From: Rikenellaceae bacterium
Lineage (GTDB): Bacteria > Bacteroidota > Bacteroidia > Bacteroidales > Rikenellaceae
Reading direction: 5' to 3'
DNA length: 36,072 nucleotides
NCBI GenBank assembly: GCA_029068395.1
Contig: JAIECQ010000194.1
Coordinates: 1-36,072, forward strand
The position numbers and the translations under genes were made by a program. Positions 28,390 through 36,072 of the stretch are shown piece after piece (positions within the stretch are counted from its first letter, which is position 1; every line of letters starts with the position of its first letter). The notes beneath the pieces were generated by a model. That model worked only from the letters and a program-made list of their open reading frames with translations. It was not told where the DNA came from and made no database searches.

Positions 28390-28789
28390 GTTATAGTAAT
28401 TTTATTTTTTCGACCGATATCAAAAAATCTCATTTTAAAAACAATCGTATCGAACGCTATAACGTTCTTGCGATTGTTTTATCGCGGCTAATGTCAACAT
28501 AAACAGCATATTAGGTGCTGTTACTTAAAGTTATACTTTATATGGATGGCCTAATGTGTTGATTGTCAGTGTAAATAGGTTTTTATGGTGTCTGTTTTTG
28601 TGTACATAACGCATTGGTACAGACCATATTACTTTGTGTTATCTGATACGGTACTTTAAGTATAGCGGGACATTTAATTGAATATCAGCGCATTATGTTG
28701 TATGCAACCGTTGTGCCCCGCACGTTCGGGGGATGCGCTTTTTCGACAATTCGTTACACTCCGCCCGGCTATCAGGTCTATATCCGCAG
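28390..28789. other. Gene-free 400-nt stretch with one hairpin
   Basis: The stretch contains an imperfect hairpin with arms AAAACAATCG (28438-28447) and CGATTGTTTT (28471-28480) and an inner GAACG/CGTTC stem. It is markedly AT-rich from 28390 to 28700. No gene on either strand is supported. The minus-strand promoter of the dipeptidyl peptidase should lie here but I cannot place it with confidence. Confidence 0.55.
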
Positions 28790-29650
28790 TTACGCCATCT
28801 CTACGAACTTAAGGCTCATGTCGAGGCTTTTTATCTGATGGGTAAGCGCCCCCACAGATATGAAGTCGACGCCTGTAGCCGCGTAATCGGCTATGGTGTC
28901 GAGCGTTATGCCTCCCGATGACTCAACCTCGGCGCGTCCGTCTATCAGTTTTACCGCCTCGGCGGTGGTGGCCACGTCGAAGTTGTCGAGCATTATGCGG
29001 TCGGCGCCTCCGGTGGCAAGCACCGTCTCTATATCGGCAAGCGACCGTGTCTCTATCTCTATGGGCAGCTTGCGGCCGGTGCGGGCAAGGTAGTCTTTGG
29101 CGCGCGTGAGGGCCTCGGCGACACCTCCGGCGAAGTCTATGTGGTTGTCTTTTATAAGTATCATGTCAAACAGCCCTATGCGGTGGTTGCCTCCGCCCCC
29201 TATGGCAACGGCCATCTTGTCGAGCACACGCATGCCGGGAGTGGTCTTGCGCGTGTCTATCACCTTGGCCTTGAAGCCCTTGATGCGGTCGGCATATATG
29301 GCTGTGCCGGTGGCCGTGCCGCTCATACGTTGCATTATGTTGAGCACTATGCGTTCTGACTGCAACAGCGATATCATGTTGCCGCTGACGTAAAAGGCCA
29401 CGTCGCCGGGTTTGACCCTGTCGCCGTCGCCGAGTAACTGCTCGAATGCAAGACCGTCAACAAGACGCTCAAACACCATGCGGGCAACCTCTACGCCGGC
29501 AAGCACACCCTCTTGCTTTATAAGCAGTTTCATGCGTCCTCTCTCGCCGGCAGGTATGGTCGAGAGCGATGTGTGGTCGCCGTCGCCTATGTCTTCCCTT
29601 ACGGCCAGCTCTATAAGGTCTTCAACAAAAGGAATATACTCTTTTTTCAT
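28790..29650 (-). CDS. nadC: Nicotinate-nucleotide pyrophosphorylase (carboxylating)
   Basis: NadC converts quinolinate and PRPP to nicotinate mononucleotide in de novo NAD synthesis. The 286-residue protein has the family's EDIGDGDHTS opening, the SGTATGTA segment, the DTRKTTPGMRVLDKMAVAIGG active-site stretch, GGNHRIGLFDMILIKDNH, ADRIMLDNFD and ESSGGITLDTI near the C-terminus. Length is typical. A -7 element lies 15 nt upstream of the ATG. nadA and nadB are not in the window. Confidence 0.97.
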   Translation of the reverse strand: MKKEYIPFVEDLIELAVREDIGDGDHTSLSTIPAGERGRMKLLIKQEGVLAGVEVARMVFERLVDGLAFEQLLGDGDRVKPGDVAFYVSGNMISLLQSERIVLNIMQRMSGTATGTAIYADRIKGFKAKVIDTRKTTPGMRVLDKMAVAIGGGGNHRIGLFDMILIKDNHIDFAGGVAEALTRAKDYLARTGRKLPIEIETRSLADIETVLATGGADRIMLDNFDVATTAEAVKLIDGRAEVESSGGITLDTIADYAATGVDFISVGALTHQIKSLDMSLKFVEMA

Positions 29651-29664
29651 CTGATTTTTGTTTA

Positions 29665-29672
29665 CAAACTTA
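29665..29672 (-). promoter_or_regulatory. -7 element of nadC
   Basis: The minus strand reads TAAGTTTG, matching TANNTTTG, and leaves a leader of only about 10 nt before ATG 29650. Confidence 0.6.
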
Positions 29673-29707
29673 GTAAAAAAAATTGATTTGTCCGCACCGT
29701 GACGCCA

Positions 29708-30892
29708 TCACTGTTTCGAGCCTATCCACGTGCCCCGCTTCCATAGGTATTCGAGCGGACCCTGTTTATGGCGGGCGAGCCACAGACGGCTGAAAATCAG
29801 CTGCACGGCGAAGATGCCCAGCCCTATGAGCAGCGTCTGCGTGGCACCCGTCGACCGATAGAGTCCCAGCCCGAAGTTGTAGTATAGGCACACCCCCATG
29901 ACCGACTGTGTGATATAATTGGTCAGGCTCATGCGTCCGTAAGGTATCACGGCGCGCTGGAACTTGTAGCCGTCGCCCTTGTGGAACCAGCACAGCACGA
30001 AGAAAGAGACCAGCACCGTCATGAAGGCGAAGTTGACCAGCATAGGCACCGCCACACCGTAATGGGCCGCAACGACGGGGTTTGCGATATGTGCGGGTAC
30101 GTAGGTCTGCAACAGATAGAGGGGTATGAACATCACAACGCCGGCAACGAGCAATTTGCGCCATACCTTGACGGACCGCTCAGAGCGTTTGAAAAGGTCG
30201 AGGCGACCGAGCAACATGCCGTAAAGGAAGAGGGCAGGGGTCTGGAACAGTCGTCCGGCGCCTATCTGCCACAGGCTGTTGAACAGCTGTCCGTTCCATA
30301 TATTGTCGCGCAGGGTTTGAATGAAGTTGCCCTGAGTGCCCACCATATAGGCCTGCTCGGCATACCGTCCGAAGGCGGTGACAGGGTCGCGGTAATCGGG
30401 GTTGAGCATGGCATATATGACCTTGCCCCACTCCAACGGCTGCAACATCAGCACGGTGGCCACAATGAAGACGGTGCGGTTTTTCCATCCCGACGCCGGT
30501 ATCAACACCAGTCCCATGACCGCATATAGCAGCAATATGTCACCGTTATAGAAGAGGGCGTGAAGCTGCGAGAAGCCCGCCAGCAGAAGCATGCGCCATG
30601 CAAACCGCGCACGAAAATCAACACCGCGACCACGGGCGTTGCGCATCTGCACATAGAAGCTGAAGCCGAAAAGCAGCGAGAAAGTGGCGTAAGCCTTGCC
30701 AGCCAGCAGGAAGAATGTGGTGCGCCATACGGTGCCGTCGAGCTGCTGAAGCCATTCGGGGAGCCCCTCGGGAGCGAAATAGATGTTGTAGTGCTCCAGA
30801 TTGTGCAGAAGTACTATTGCCAGCAGGGCGAATCCCCTGAGGGCATCGACCACGCTGAGACGGTCGGAGGGCAAAGAGACGGATGGGTTCAT
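29708..30892 (-). CDS. DUF418-like multi-pass membrane protein
   Basis: The 394-residue protein opens with RLSVVDALRGFALLAIVLLHN, the conserved start of the DUF418 / acyltransferase-like membrane family. Many hydrophobic helices follow, including FFLLAGKAYATFSLLFGFSFYVQM. The C-terminal DUF418 region has IPYGRMSLTNYITQSVMG and FSRLWLARHKQGPLEYLWKRGTW, both diagnostic. It is an inner-membrane protein; the family is proposed to act in transport or modification of cell-envelope compounds, but its role is not established. It has its own promoter. Confidence 0.9.
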   Translation of the reverse strand: MNPSVSLPSDRLSVVDALRGFALLAIVLLHNLEHYNIYFAPEGLPEWLQQLDGTVWRTTFFLLAGKAYATFSLLFGFSFYVQMRNARGRGVDFRARFAWRMLLLAGFSQLHALFYNGDILLLYAVMGLVLIPASGWKNRTVFIVATVLMLQPLEWGKVIYAMLNPDYRDPVTAFGRYAEQAYMVGTQGNFIQTLRDNIWNGQLFNSLWQIGAGRLFQTPALFLYGMLLGRLDLFKRSERSVKVWRKLLVAGVVMFIPLYLLQTYVPAHIANPVVAAHYGVAVPMLVNFAFMTVLVSFFVLCWFHKGDGYKFQRAVIPYGRMSLTNYITQSVMGVCLYYNFGLGLYRSTGATQTLLIGLGIFAVQLIFSRLWLARHKQGPLEYLWKRGTWIGSKQ

Positions 30893-30920
30893 GGTTACAT
30901 TCTTAAATAATCGATATGTG

Positions 30921-30928
30921 CAAAGATA
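30921..30928 (-). promoter_or_regulatory. -7 element of the DUF418-like gene
   Basis: TATCTTTG on the minus strand lies 28 nt before ATG 30892. Confidence 0.65.
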
Positions 30929-31030
30929 GATATTTTTTTGTCAATCGCTCTTGCAGATTGCAAATGTTATATAAAAAGCCTTGTTTTGCGAAAAGGTGTA
31001 TGGCATGTGCCGGCAAGGCCTTATGCAAGC

Positions 31031-31069
31031 AAAAAGCCAAGATGCAGACAAAGGGCATCTTGGCTTTTT
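31031..31069 (-). terminator. Intrinsic terminator of tig
   Basis: AAAAAGCCAAGATGC (31031-31045) and GCATCTTGGCTTTTT (31055-31069) are a perfect 15-bp inverted repeat with a 9-nt loop, starting 22 nt after the tig stop. The T-tract is on both strands. Confidence 0.9.
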
Positions 31070-31091
31070 GAGCATGACGGCTATGTGCGGC

Positions 31092-32411
31092 TTACGCCTG
31101 AAGCAACGCCATGAAGTCTTTGGTCGAAATTTTCTTGGTTGTGATCTTAATCTTGGTGTCGAGGTATGCGACGACTTTAGACTCGGTTACGCGCTCATAG
31201 AGCTTGCGCACCTCCTCTTTGTTGCCCATGATGTGGCCCACGTAATTGTCGAGCATCGACTCCTCGGGTGTGGGCATTCCGTAATAGGCAAACTGCATGG
31301 CTGCAAGGTTGCGCGCCTCGGCCTTGACGTCGTCGTTGTCGACAGTGATGCCGCCCTCTTTGAGGTAGTGGCGCTGAAGGATATCCCACGTCATCATCTC
31401 TTTGAAGGTGTCAAACTCACGCTCAATGTCTTCCATGGTAAACTTACCCTCGTTTATGGCCACGAGCCACCTTTTGAGGAACTCGTCGGGCAGGGTGAGG
31501 GCGGCGGCTTTGACGACAGCCTCACGCGTGTCGACAGCCAGCTTGTGGTCGCTCTCGCGGGTGAGCTCGCCCTTTATCTGCTCGTCGACGAAGGCGTTAA
31601 GGCCGGCCTCGTCGGTGATTTTGCCGTCGGGGAAGGCCTCTTTGAAAAACTCGTCGTTAAGCTCGGGAGCGGCAAAACGGCGTATGCGCGATATGGTGGC
31701 CTCAAACTCGGGAGCTATGCCCTCCAACTCGGCCTCTTTGACCGACAGCATGGCCGCACGTTGCGACTTCTGCGGGTAAAGCTCCTCTATGTTGACCGTT
31801 ACTTTGTCACCCACCTTCTTGCCTATGAAGGGCTTGCGTTTGTCTTCCTCCATGGCGGTGAGCCCTATGTAGGCGTCGTCGACGGTGATGTCGCCGCCGG
31901 TGAGGGTGGCGCTGACGGCATCGTCTTTCTCGGCCGTGTCGACATCGACTAACTTGCCATAGCGGCGCAGGTAGTTCTCTTTGTAAGAGGCGCGCATGTC
32001 GTCGTCAATCTCGACATCGTATTTGGTAACCTTGACCTTGGCAAGGTCGACGGTAACCTCGGGCTTTACGCCCACCTCAAACCAAAACTCGAAATCGACA
32101 GCGGTGTCGAAATGAAGCTCGGGGTGATTTTCAGCAGGCATAGGCTCGCCAACTATCTCTATCTTGTTGTCTTCAAGATATTTGATAAGCTCTGACGACG
32201 CCTTGCGGTAAGACTCGTCGGCAACGGTGCTGCGGCGGTACATCTTGTTGATAACGCTCGCGGGAGCCATTCCCGGACGGAAACCGGGTATGTTGGCCTT
32301 TTTCTTGTATGCCTTGAGGGCCTTTTCGACCGCCTCTTTATAGTCGGCCTCTGCAACGTTCACCTTGATAAGCAGCCTTTGGCCTCCGAGATCTTCTTTT
32401 ACTATATTCAT
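31092..32411 (-). CDS. tig: Trigger factor (ribosome-associated chaperone)
   Basis: Trigger factor binds near the ribosomal exit tunnel and assists folding of nascent chains. The 439-residue protein starts MNIVKEDLGGQRLLIKVNV. It has the ribosome-binding signature ANIPGFRPGMAP (about residues 34-45), a central part with LTGGDITVDDAYIGL and FIGKKVGDKVTV that fits a diverged FKBP-type domain, and a long helical C-terminal chaperone domain. I chose ATG 32411: the in-frame extension to 32447 would overlap the -7 element. This is the normal size for Bacteroidetes. Confidence 0.93.
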   Translation of the reverse strand: MNIVKEDLGGQRLLIKVNVAEADYKEAVEKALKAYKKKANIPGFRPGMAPASVINKMYRRSTVADESYRKASSELIKYLEDNKIEIVGEPMPAENHPELHFDTAVDFEFWFEVGVKPEVTVDLAKVKVTKYDVEIDDDMRASYKENYLRRYGKLVDVDTAEKDDAVSATLTGGDITVDDAYIGLTAMEEDKRKPFIGKKVGDKVTVNIEELYPQKSQRAAMLSVKEAELEGIAPEFEATISRIRRFAAPELNDEFFKEAFPDGKITDEAGLNAFVDEQIKGELTRESDHKLAVDTREAVVKAAALTLPDEFLKRWLVAINEGKFTMEDIEREFDTFKEMMTWDILQRHYLKEGGITVDNDDVKAEARNLAAMQFAYYGMPTPEESMLDNYVGHIMGNKEEVRKLYERVTESKVVAYLDTKIKITTKKISTKDFMALLQA

Positions 32412-32444
32412 ATTTATCAGATTAAAATGCACATAAAGCGACCG

Positions 32445-32452
32445 CAAATATA
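32445..32452 (-). promoter_or_regulatory. -7 element of tig
   Basis: TATATTTG on the minus strand, 33 nt before ATG 32411, fits TANNTTTG. Confidence 0.6.
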
Positions 32453-32537
32453 GTTAATTTTCTTTTCTGTTCAAATCTTTATGGCAATGCACTTGCAAAC
32501 CGCATGTTGCTAACCGTTGTCGTTTGGCGGCATTGTC

Positions 32538-34793
32538 TTACTTGTCGAATAGCGCCGATTTGAGTTTCTGGTACAAGAACGACAGCGATAGCAGCACCGC
32601 CCCCGACAGCACGAACACCACCACCTTGCCTGCGGTGTTCATAAGCCAGATGTCGTGTACCGCCAGCTTGCCCAAAACCACGGCGAATACCGCGAGGCTC
32701 ACCATGCGTAGTGTTTTGGAGCCTCCTTTCATGCCTTTCCACATGAGTAGCGCGCCCGACACCACCAACGATACCGAGAGCGCCGCACTTGCCTCGTCGT
32801 CAATCAGAAGCTGGCTTACCGATATGCGTGATGCCATGACCATGAGCGTTATGAACATTGCCGATGCCGTCACGGTGAAAAACCTTGTCGGTTGTTTTGC
32901 CATACGTATAGTCAGATATAGAAGCGCCGCCGCTGCCGCCACCGCCAGCCACTGCAACAGGTTGCCTGCAAGGTATGGTATGGGCGGATAGTGCCGCACT
33001 TGCGACACCACACACAGGACGATGATGGCCGTTGCCGGCGCCGCCAGCCGGAGAGAGGCGTCGATCTTATGACGGTAATGCCATAGAAACATCGTCAAAA
33101 CCGTCGATATGGCTACCGACGACAGCATCTGCCGCACGATGGGCAGGCTGAGTGTCGTGCACAGCTCCCACACCGGAGCCAGACATGCCACTGCCAGCGC
33201 CAGCACGGTGGCCGCCGCAGGTATGATGTTGCCGAAACGGGCACCCTGACGCATGAAGCGGCCAAACAGAAGGGTGCACGCCGTAACTATCGCACCCGTG
33301 GTGAAGAGCGGAGTGACAAAAGGTGTATGGTCGTAGCGGCAGAGGTATGGAGAGCCTGAGGTGACAAGGTCGCAGACATACGATATGAGGGCCACGGGTA
33401 TGAGCGCTGTTGCGAATATTCCATACAATCGCCGGCCTGATTTCTTGTATAGCCATGCCAGCACCGCCGCCTCGACAGCCCAGAAAGAGGTGGTCAGGTG
33501 TCCTGACATGCCGGCGGGTATGGTGAGTGTGATGAACAATATGGCCATGGCTGCCGACAGCTGTCTGATGTTGCGGATGTTGCCCTCACGGCAGTAGTGC
33601 GGTATCGCAAAGTGGAGGGCGGCGTTAACCAGGGCTATGATAAGGGTGCACAGCCCCTGTATGTTGTCGCTGATGTCGTAGTTGGCGGCTGTCGCATTCA
33701 GGAAGAAAAGACCGAAAGCCGCGAATATGAAGTTGTTGCATACGAATGTTACGGTCAGCAGTCTGGATATGACAGACCGTTCGTTAGAGCGGAGGGCGGC
33801 AAAGGCCGAGAGCGAGAACAAGAGAAAGAATCCGAGCGCAAACAGGGCAAGGTGCAACGGCAGCGAGGCATGGTCGGCACACTCCATGCTGTCGTGTCCA
33901 AGCGTGTATATGAGCATGGTGAGCCATGTGCCGGCAAAGCATATCATGGCCAGCTCGCCCCACCGGCGACGTAACACCAGTGCCAGCATGCCGGCATCGA
34001 GTATCGCAAGGTAGAAGAACAGCCCCGCATAGTTGTCGTCGCCTGTGCTTACGATGAATGGCGATATGAGTCCGCCTGCGAGGGCTGTCACCGCCAGTTC
34101 GCGTCGTCCTTGCAGGTGTGCCGACAGCGCCATTACGGCGGTAAACAAGGTGAGCGATATGAAAGCCGCCCTTTGCGAGAACAGACCGTAGTAGTGGAAC
34201 GCCACGGCCACGGTGACATAGAAGATGGCAAAGCCTCCGCCTGCCAGCAACGACCCGAAGGCCCTGTAACGCTTGCGCAAAAGGAACGACAGCCCCAGCA
34301 GTACCGTGCCCGAAACGAATCCCGTCACGGTGCGGGCAACCTCGCCGAACCATTCGCGCTCAAGGGCGTAGTATTTAACGAACAGACCCACGCCCGTCAC
34401 CAGTATGAGTATGCCTATCTTACCCAGCAGGTTCTCGCCTATGAAGCGCTCGTAGTTGACGGTGCCTCTCTTTCGGGGAGCAGCCGGCGTGTGACTGGGT
34501 CGGGCGTGATATACCGGCGGCATCTGCGGGGCAGGGGAGGGTTTGGTGTATGCGGGCGCGGGTGTGAAGGTCACTTTGCTCTCTTCGGCGGCCTCTTTTA
34601 CATCAGTCTCTGTGGTGCGCATCTGGCGTATGCTCTTGTCGAGGACGGCTTTCAGTTCGTGGTTGACACGTGACAGGCTGTCTATCTTTATGTTGATGGC
34701 TGTTAATGATTTAATCAACGCGGACAGTTTGACCGCGATAGTGACCAGAAAGGCTACTATTGCAGTGAATAACAGAGAAACAAACCACTCCAT
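32538..34793 (-). CDS. DUF2339-like polytopic membrane protein
   Basis: The 751-residue protein has one N-terminal helix (FVSLLFTAIVAFLVTIAVKL), a coiled-coil and Pro-rich linker (about 30-105), and the conserved YERFIGENLLGKIGILILVTGVGLFVKYY motif of DUF2339 proteins. About 20 further hydrophobic helices follow to the end. The family is widespread in Bacteroidetes and its function is unknown; no catalytic motif is visible. It lies 126 nt upstream of tig on the same strand, but tig has its own -7 element. The region 34800-34935 upstream shows only a weak promoter match (TATCTTGC). Confidence 0.87.
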   Translation of the reverse strand: MEWFVSLLFTAIVAFLVTIAVKLSALIKSLTAINIKIDSLSRVNHELKAVLDKSIRQMRTTETDVKEAAEESKVTFTPAPAYTKPSPAPQMPPVYHARPSHTPAAPRKRGTVNYERFIGENLLGKIGILILVTGVGLFVKYYALEREWFGEVARTVTGFVSGTVLLGLSFLLRKRYRAFGSLLAGGGFAIFYVTVAVAFHYYGLFSQRAAFISLTLFTAVMALSAHLQGRRELAVTALAGGLISPFIVSTGDDNYAGLFFYLAILDAGMLALVLRRRWGELAMICFAGTWLTMLIYTLGHDSMECADHASLPLHLALFALGFFLLFSLSAFAALRSNERSVISRLLTVTFVCNNFIFAAFGLFFLNATAANYDISDNIQGLCTLIIALVNAALHFAIPHYCREGNIRNIRQLSAAMAILFITLTIPAGMSGHLTTSFWAVEAAVLAWLYKKSGRRLYGIFATALIPVALISYVCDLVTSGSPYLCRYDHTPFVTPLFTTGAIVTACTLLFGRFMRQGARFGNIIPAAATVLALAVACLAPVWELCTTLSLPIVRQMLSSVAISTVLTMFLWHYRHKIDASLRLAAPATAIIVLCVVSQVRHYPPIPYLAGNLLQWLAVAAAAALLYLTIRMAKQPTRFFTVTASAMFITLMVMASRISVSQLLIDDEASAALSVSLVVSGALLMWKGMKGGSKTLRMVSLAVFAVVLGKLAVHDIWLMNTAGKVVVFVLSGAVLLSLSFLYQKLKSALFDK

Positions 34794-34983
34794 AATCTTG
34801 TCTATTTATCGTTAAACAGTGCAAGATAGTAATTTTCTTGTCAAGTGACTCTTTTTGATGCCTGTTTTAGATTGGCGGATGTCTTGTGCGGATGCGGTGG
34901 CTCGGTGATGCTTGCGTTCGTTTTTCGCTTACACAATCCCTCGGGGAAGAATCAAAGCAATCAAAGAACCAAAGTATTAATAT

Positions 34984-35199
34984 TTAGCGGACACAACGCA
35001 CGCTAAAACCGTACTGCTTACTGCGGCTACCCACGTACAAATCACCGCTATCGAAGTACAGGAGGTACGCGCTGTAAGAATCATACGCAACTGACGACCA
35101 ATAGCGGCCGCCCGCACCCGCACCGTACAACGAACCGGACGAGTCGCCGTAGCGCCAACCGACAGCGGGAAACTCCACGGAATTAGAGGTACCTTATTG
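34984..35199 (-). pseudogene. Cassette E: short FISUMP variable module after an in-frame stop
   Basis: In frame the minus strand reads CAA TAA GGT ACC TCT AAT TCC GTG GAG, then FPAVGWRYGDSSGSLYG, YWSSV, AYLLYF, GDLYV, KQYGFSVRCVR stop. It is the same length as C and D apart from small differences after GDLYV. The conserved tail continues to about 34938. There is no start codon context or signal peptide, so I regard it as a silent module. Confidence 0.72.
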
Positions 35200-35430
35200 G
35201 TTGGGTGGCAGGGTTTGAGGGTTAGGTGTTTTTTGTTTCGGAAAGCTTTGGTCGGCAGGCTTTTGTGTCCGGTAGGGCGGTTTGAGTGTAACGAAAGCGC
35301 ATACTTTCATTTAACCGAGATGCTTTTGCGGGGGCTTTGGGCACAGGTTGTTTTTGCGCCCGGCAGGCTTTTGCGCCGGCAGGTTTTTGGCTGGCAGACT
35401 TTTGTGCCGGCAGTTTTTTGCGCCGTATGA
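35200..35430 (-). repeat. Degenerate 15-17 nt repeats leading into cassette E
   Basis: The minus strand carries the same series as 18715-18941: several variants of AAAAGCCTGCCGGCGC, then AAAGCATCTCGGTTAAAT, a CGTTACACTCAAACCGCCCT segment, and AAAGCTTTCCGAAACAAAAA before CCTCAAACCCTGCC. One frame would read KPAGAKACRAQK-like low-complexity peptide. Confidence 0.65.
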
Positions 35431-36072
35431 TTTCCGCCCCGGCAGGGCGGCGAGGTACGAGCCGCAACGGGCCGACCCTCCCCCCGCGGAGGCCCGTAAC
35501 CACGTCACGCAATTGTAGGCAGTGACTAAGGGGCGGCGGTGATGCGCGTCACTTTCACGCTTTGCCTCCGCAGGCTCGGCCCGTGGCTCTTCATGCTAAA
35601 GGGGTGTTAGGTGCGCAGCCCGAGCAGCCGCCCCGCCTACACAGCCACAAAGCCAAAACACAAGCTACAAAGCCTTGACAAAAGCTACAGCCAAAGCGCC
35701 CCGCATGTTTCATGCCTCACGGCTCAATTTCATCACGTCTTTGAAATTCTCCCCACTGAGGCCGGTGCCAGCGCCGGCTCATCCCACTCCGGCAGGAAAC
35801 CCGGCAGGCGGTCTGAGTGTAACGAAAACGCACACTTTTATTTAACCAAGTTGCTTTTGCGGGGGCTTTTGCACAGGTAGCTTTTGTACAGCATAGCTTT
35901 GCCCCGGCAGGCTTCCGCTCCGGCAGGGCGGCGAGGTACGAGCCGCAACGGGCCGAGCCTCCCCCCGCGGAGGCCCGTAACCCCGCCATGCAATCACAGG
36001 CAGTGACTAAGTCACGGCGGTGAAGCGCGTCACTTTCACGCTTGCCCCCGCAGGCTCGGCCCGTGGCTCCTT
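35430..36072 (-). repeat. Two composite GC-rich repeat blocks (second cut by window end)
   Basis: GCCGAGCCTGCGGAGGCAAA or a close variant occurs on the minus strand near 35565-35585 and 36045-36065, each with the CGGGCCTCCGCGGGG and CCCGTTGCGGCTCGT neighbours. The pyrimidine-rich repeat (TGGCTGTAGC...GCTTTGTAGC...GCGCACCTAAC) lies between at about 35608-35745, and a GCCGGCGCTGGCACCGGCC palindrome at 35760-35778. The order of parts matches 17640-18735. Confidence 0.75.

Noticed and set aside
28437..28480. Hairpin as terminator of a gene
   Set aside because: It lies upstream of the dipeptidyl peptidase gene and no gene ends there on either strand; function left open.

Overview
The window reads as a Bacteroidales chromosome, most plausibly a gut Muribaculaceae-like lineage, though the family assignment is inference. 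The support is repeated Bacteroidetes-type promoters (TTTG, 19-21 nt, TANNTTTG), few Shine-Dalgarno sites, outer-membrane barrel and lipoprotein genes, a secreted GH2 beta-galactosidase, S9 and S41 peptidases, and a K+-dependent-type membrane pyrophosphatase. The protein genes are ordinary core and accessory genes with intact motifs. The unusual content is the repeat system between them.

Layout. 1-1700: a minus-strand variable cassette (A) with a long GC-rich repeat block and a hairpin end unit (H1). 1.7-11.0 kb: fabD (-), then a five-unit promoter-bearing tandem array, then yitT-like, pgpH-like HD hydrolase, lysS, tpiA and recN (all +). 11.0-12.85 kb: a plus-strand element (B) with inverted hairpin ends (H2, H3) around cassette B. 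12.85-17.1 kb: GH2 beta-galactosidase, a PepSY-like lipoprotein and a small lipoprotein (all -). 17.1-19.2 kb: cassettes C and D (+) with three copies of the GC-rich block between them. 19.3 kb: tRNA-Pro(CGG). 19.6-23.6 kb: probable minus-strand operon of outer-membrane barrel, small membrane protein, hppA and a DUF6088-like regulator. 23.9-34.8 kb: S41 peptidase, S9 dipeptidyl peptidase, nadC, DUF418-like membrane protein, trigger factor and DUF2339-like membrane protein (all -). 34.9-36.07 kb: cassette E (-) with two more GC-rich blocks, running off the window.

The candidate new system. Five copies of a C-terminal FISUMP / C-type-lectin-like module share nearly invariant nucleotide flanks and a ~65-nt downstream tail, but differ sharply at a limited set of codons. 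None has a recognisable N-terminus or signal peptide. Three (C, D, E) start at the same point, directly after a conserved in-frame stop. They look like silent donor cassettes for a variable surface protein, fed by gene conversion or by a diversity-generating process encoded elsewhere; no reverse transcriptase or recombinase is in the window. The two longer elements (A, B) carry end units built around a long hairpin. The loop and flanks of this hairpin are conserved, yet the stem differs between elements with full compensation. The two ends of element B have the same stem, and the one visible end of element A has a different stem.
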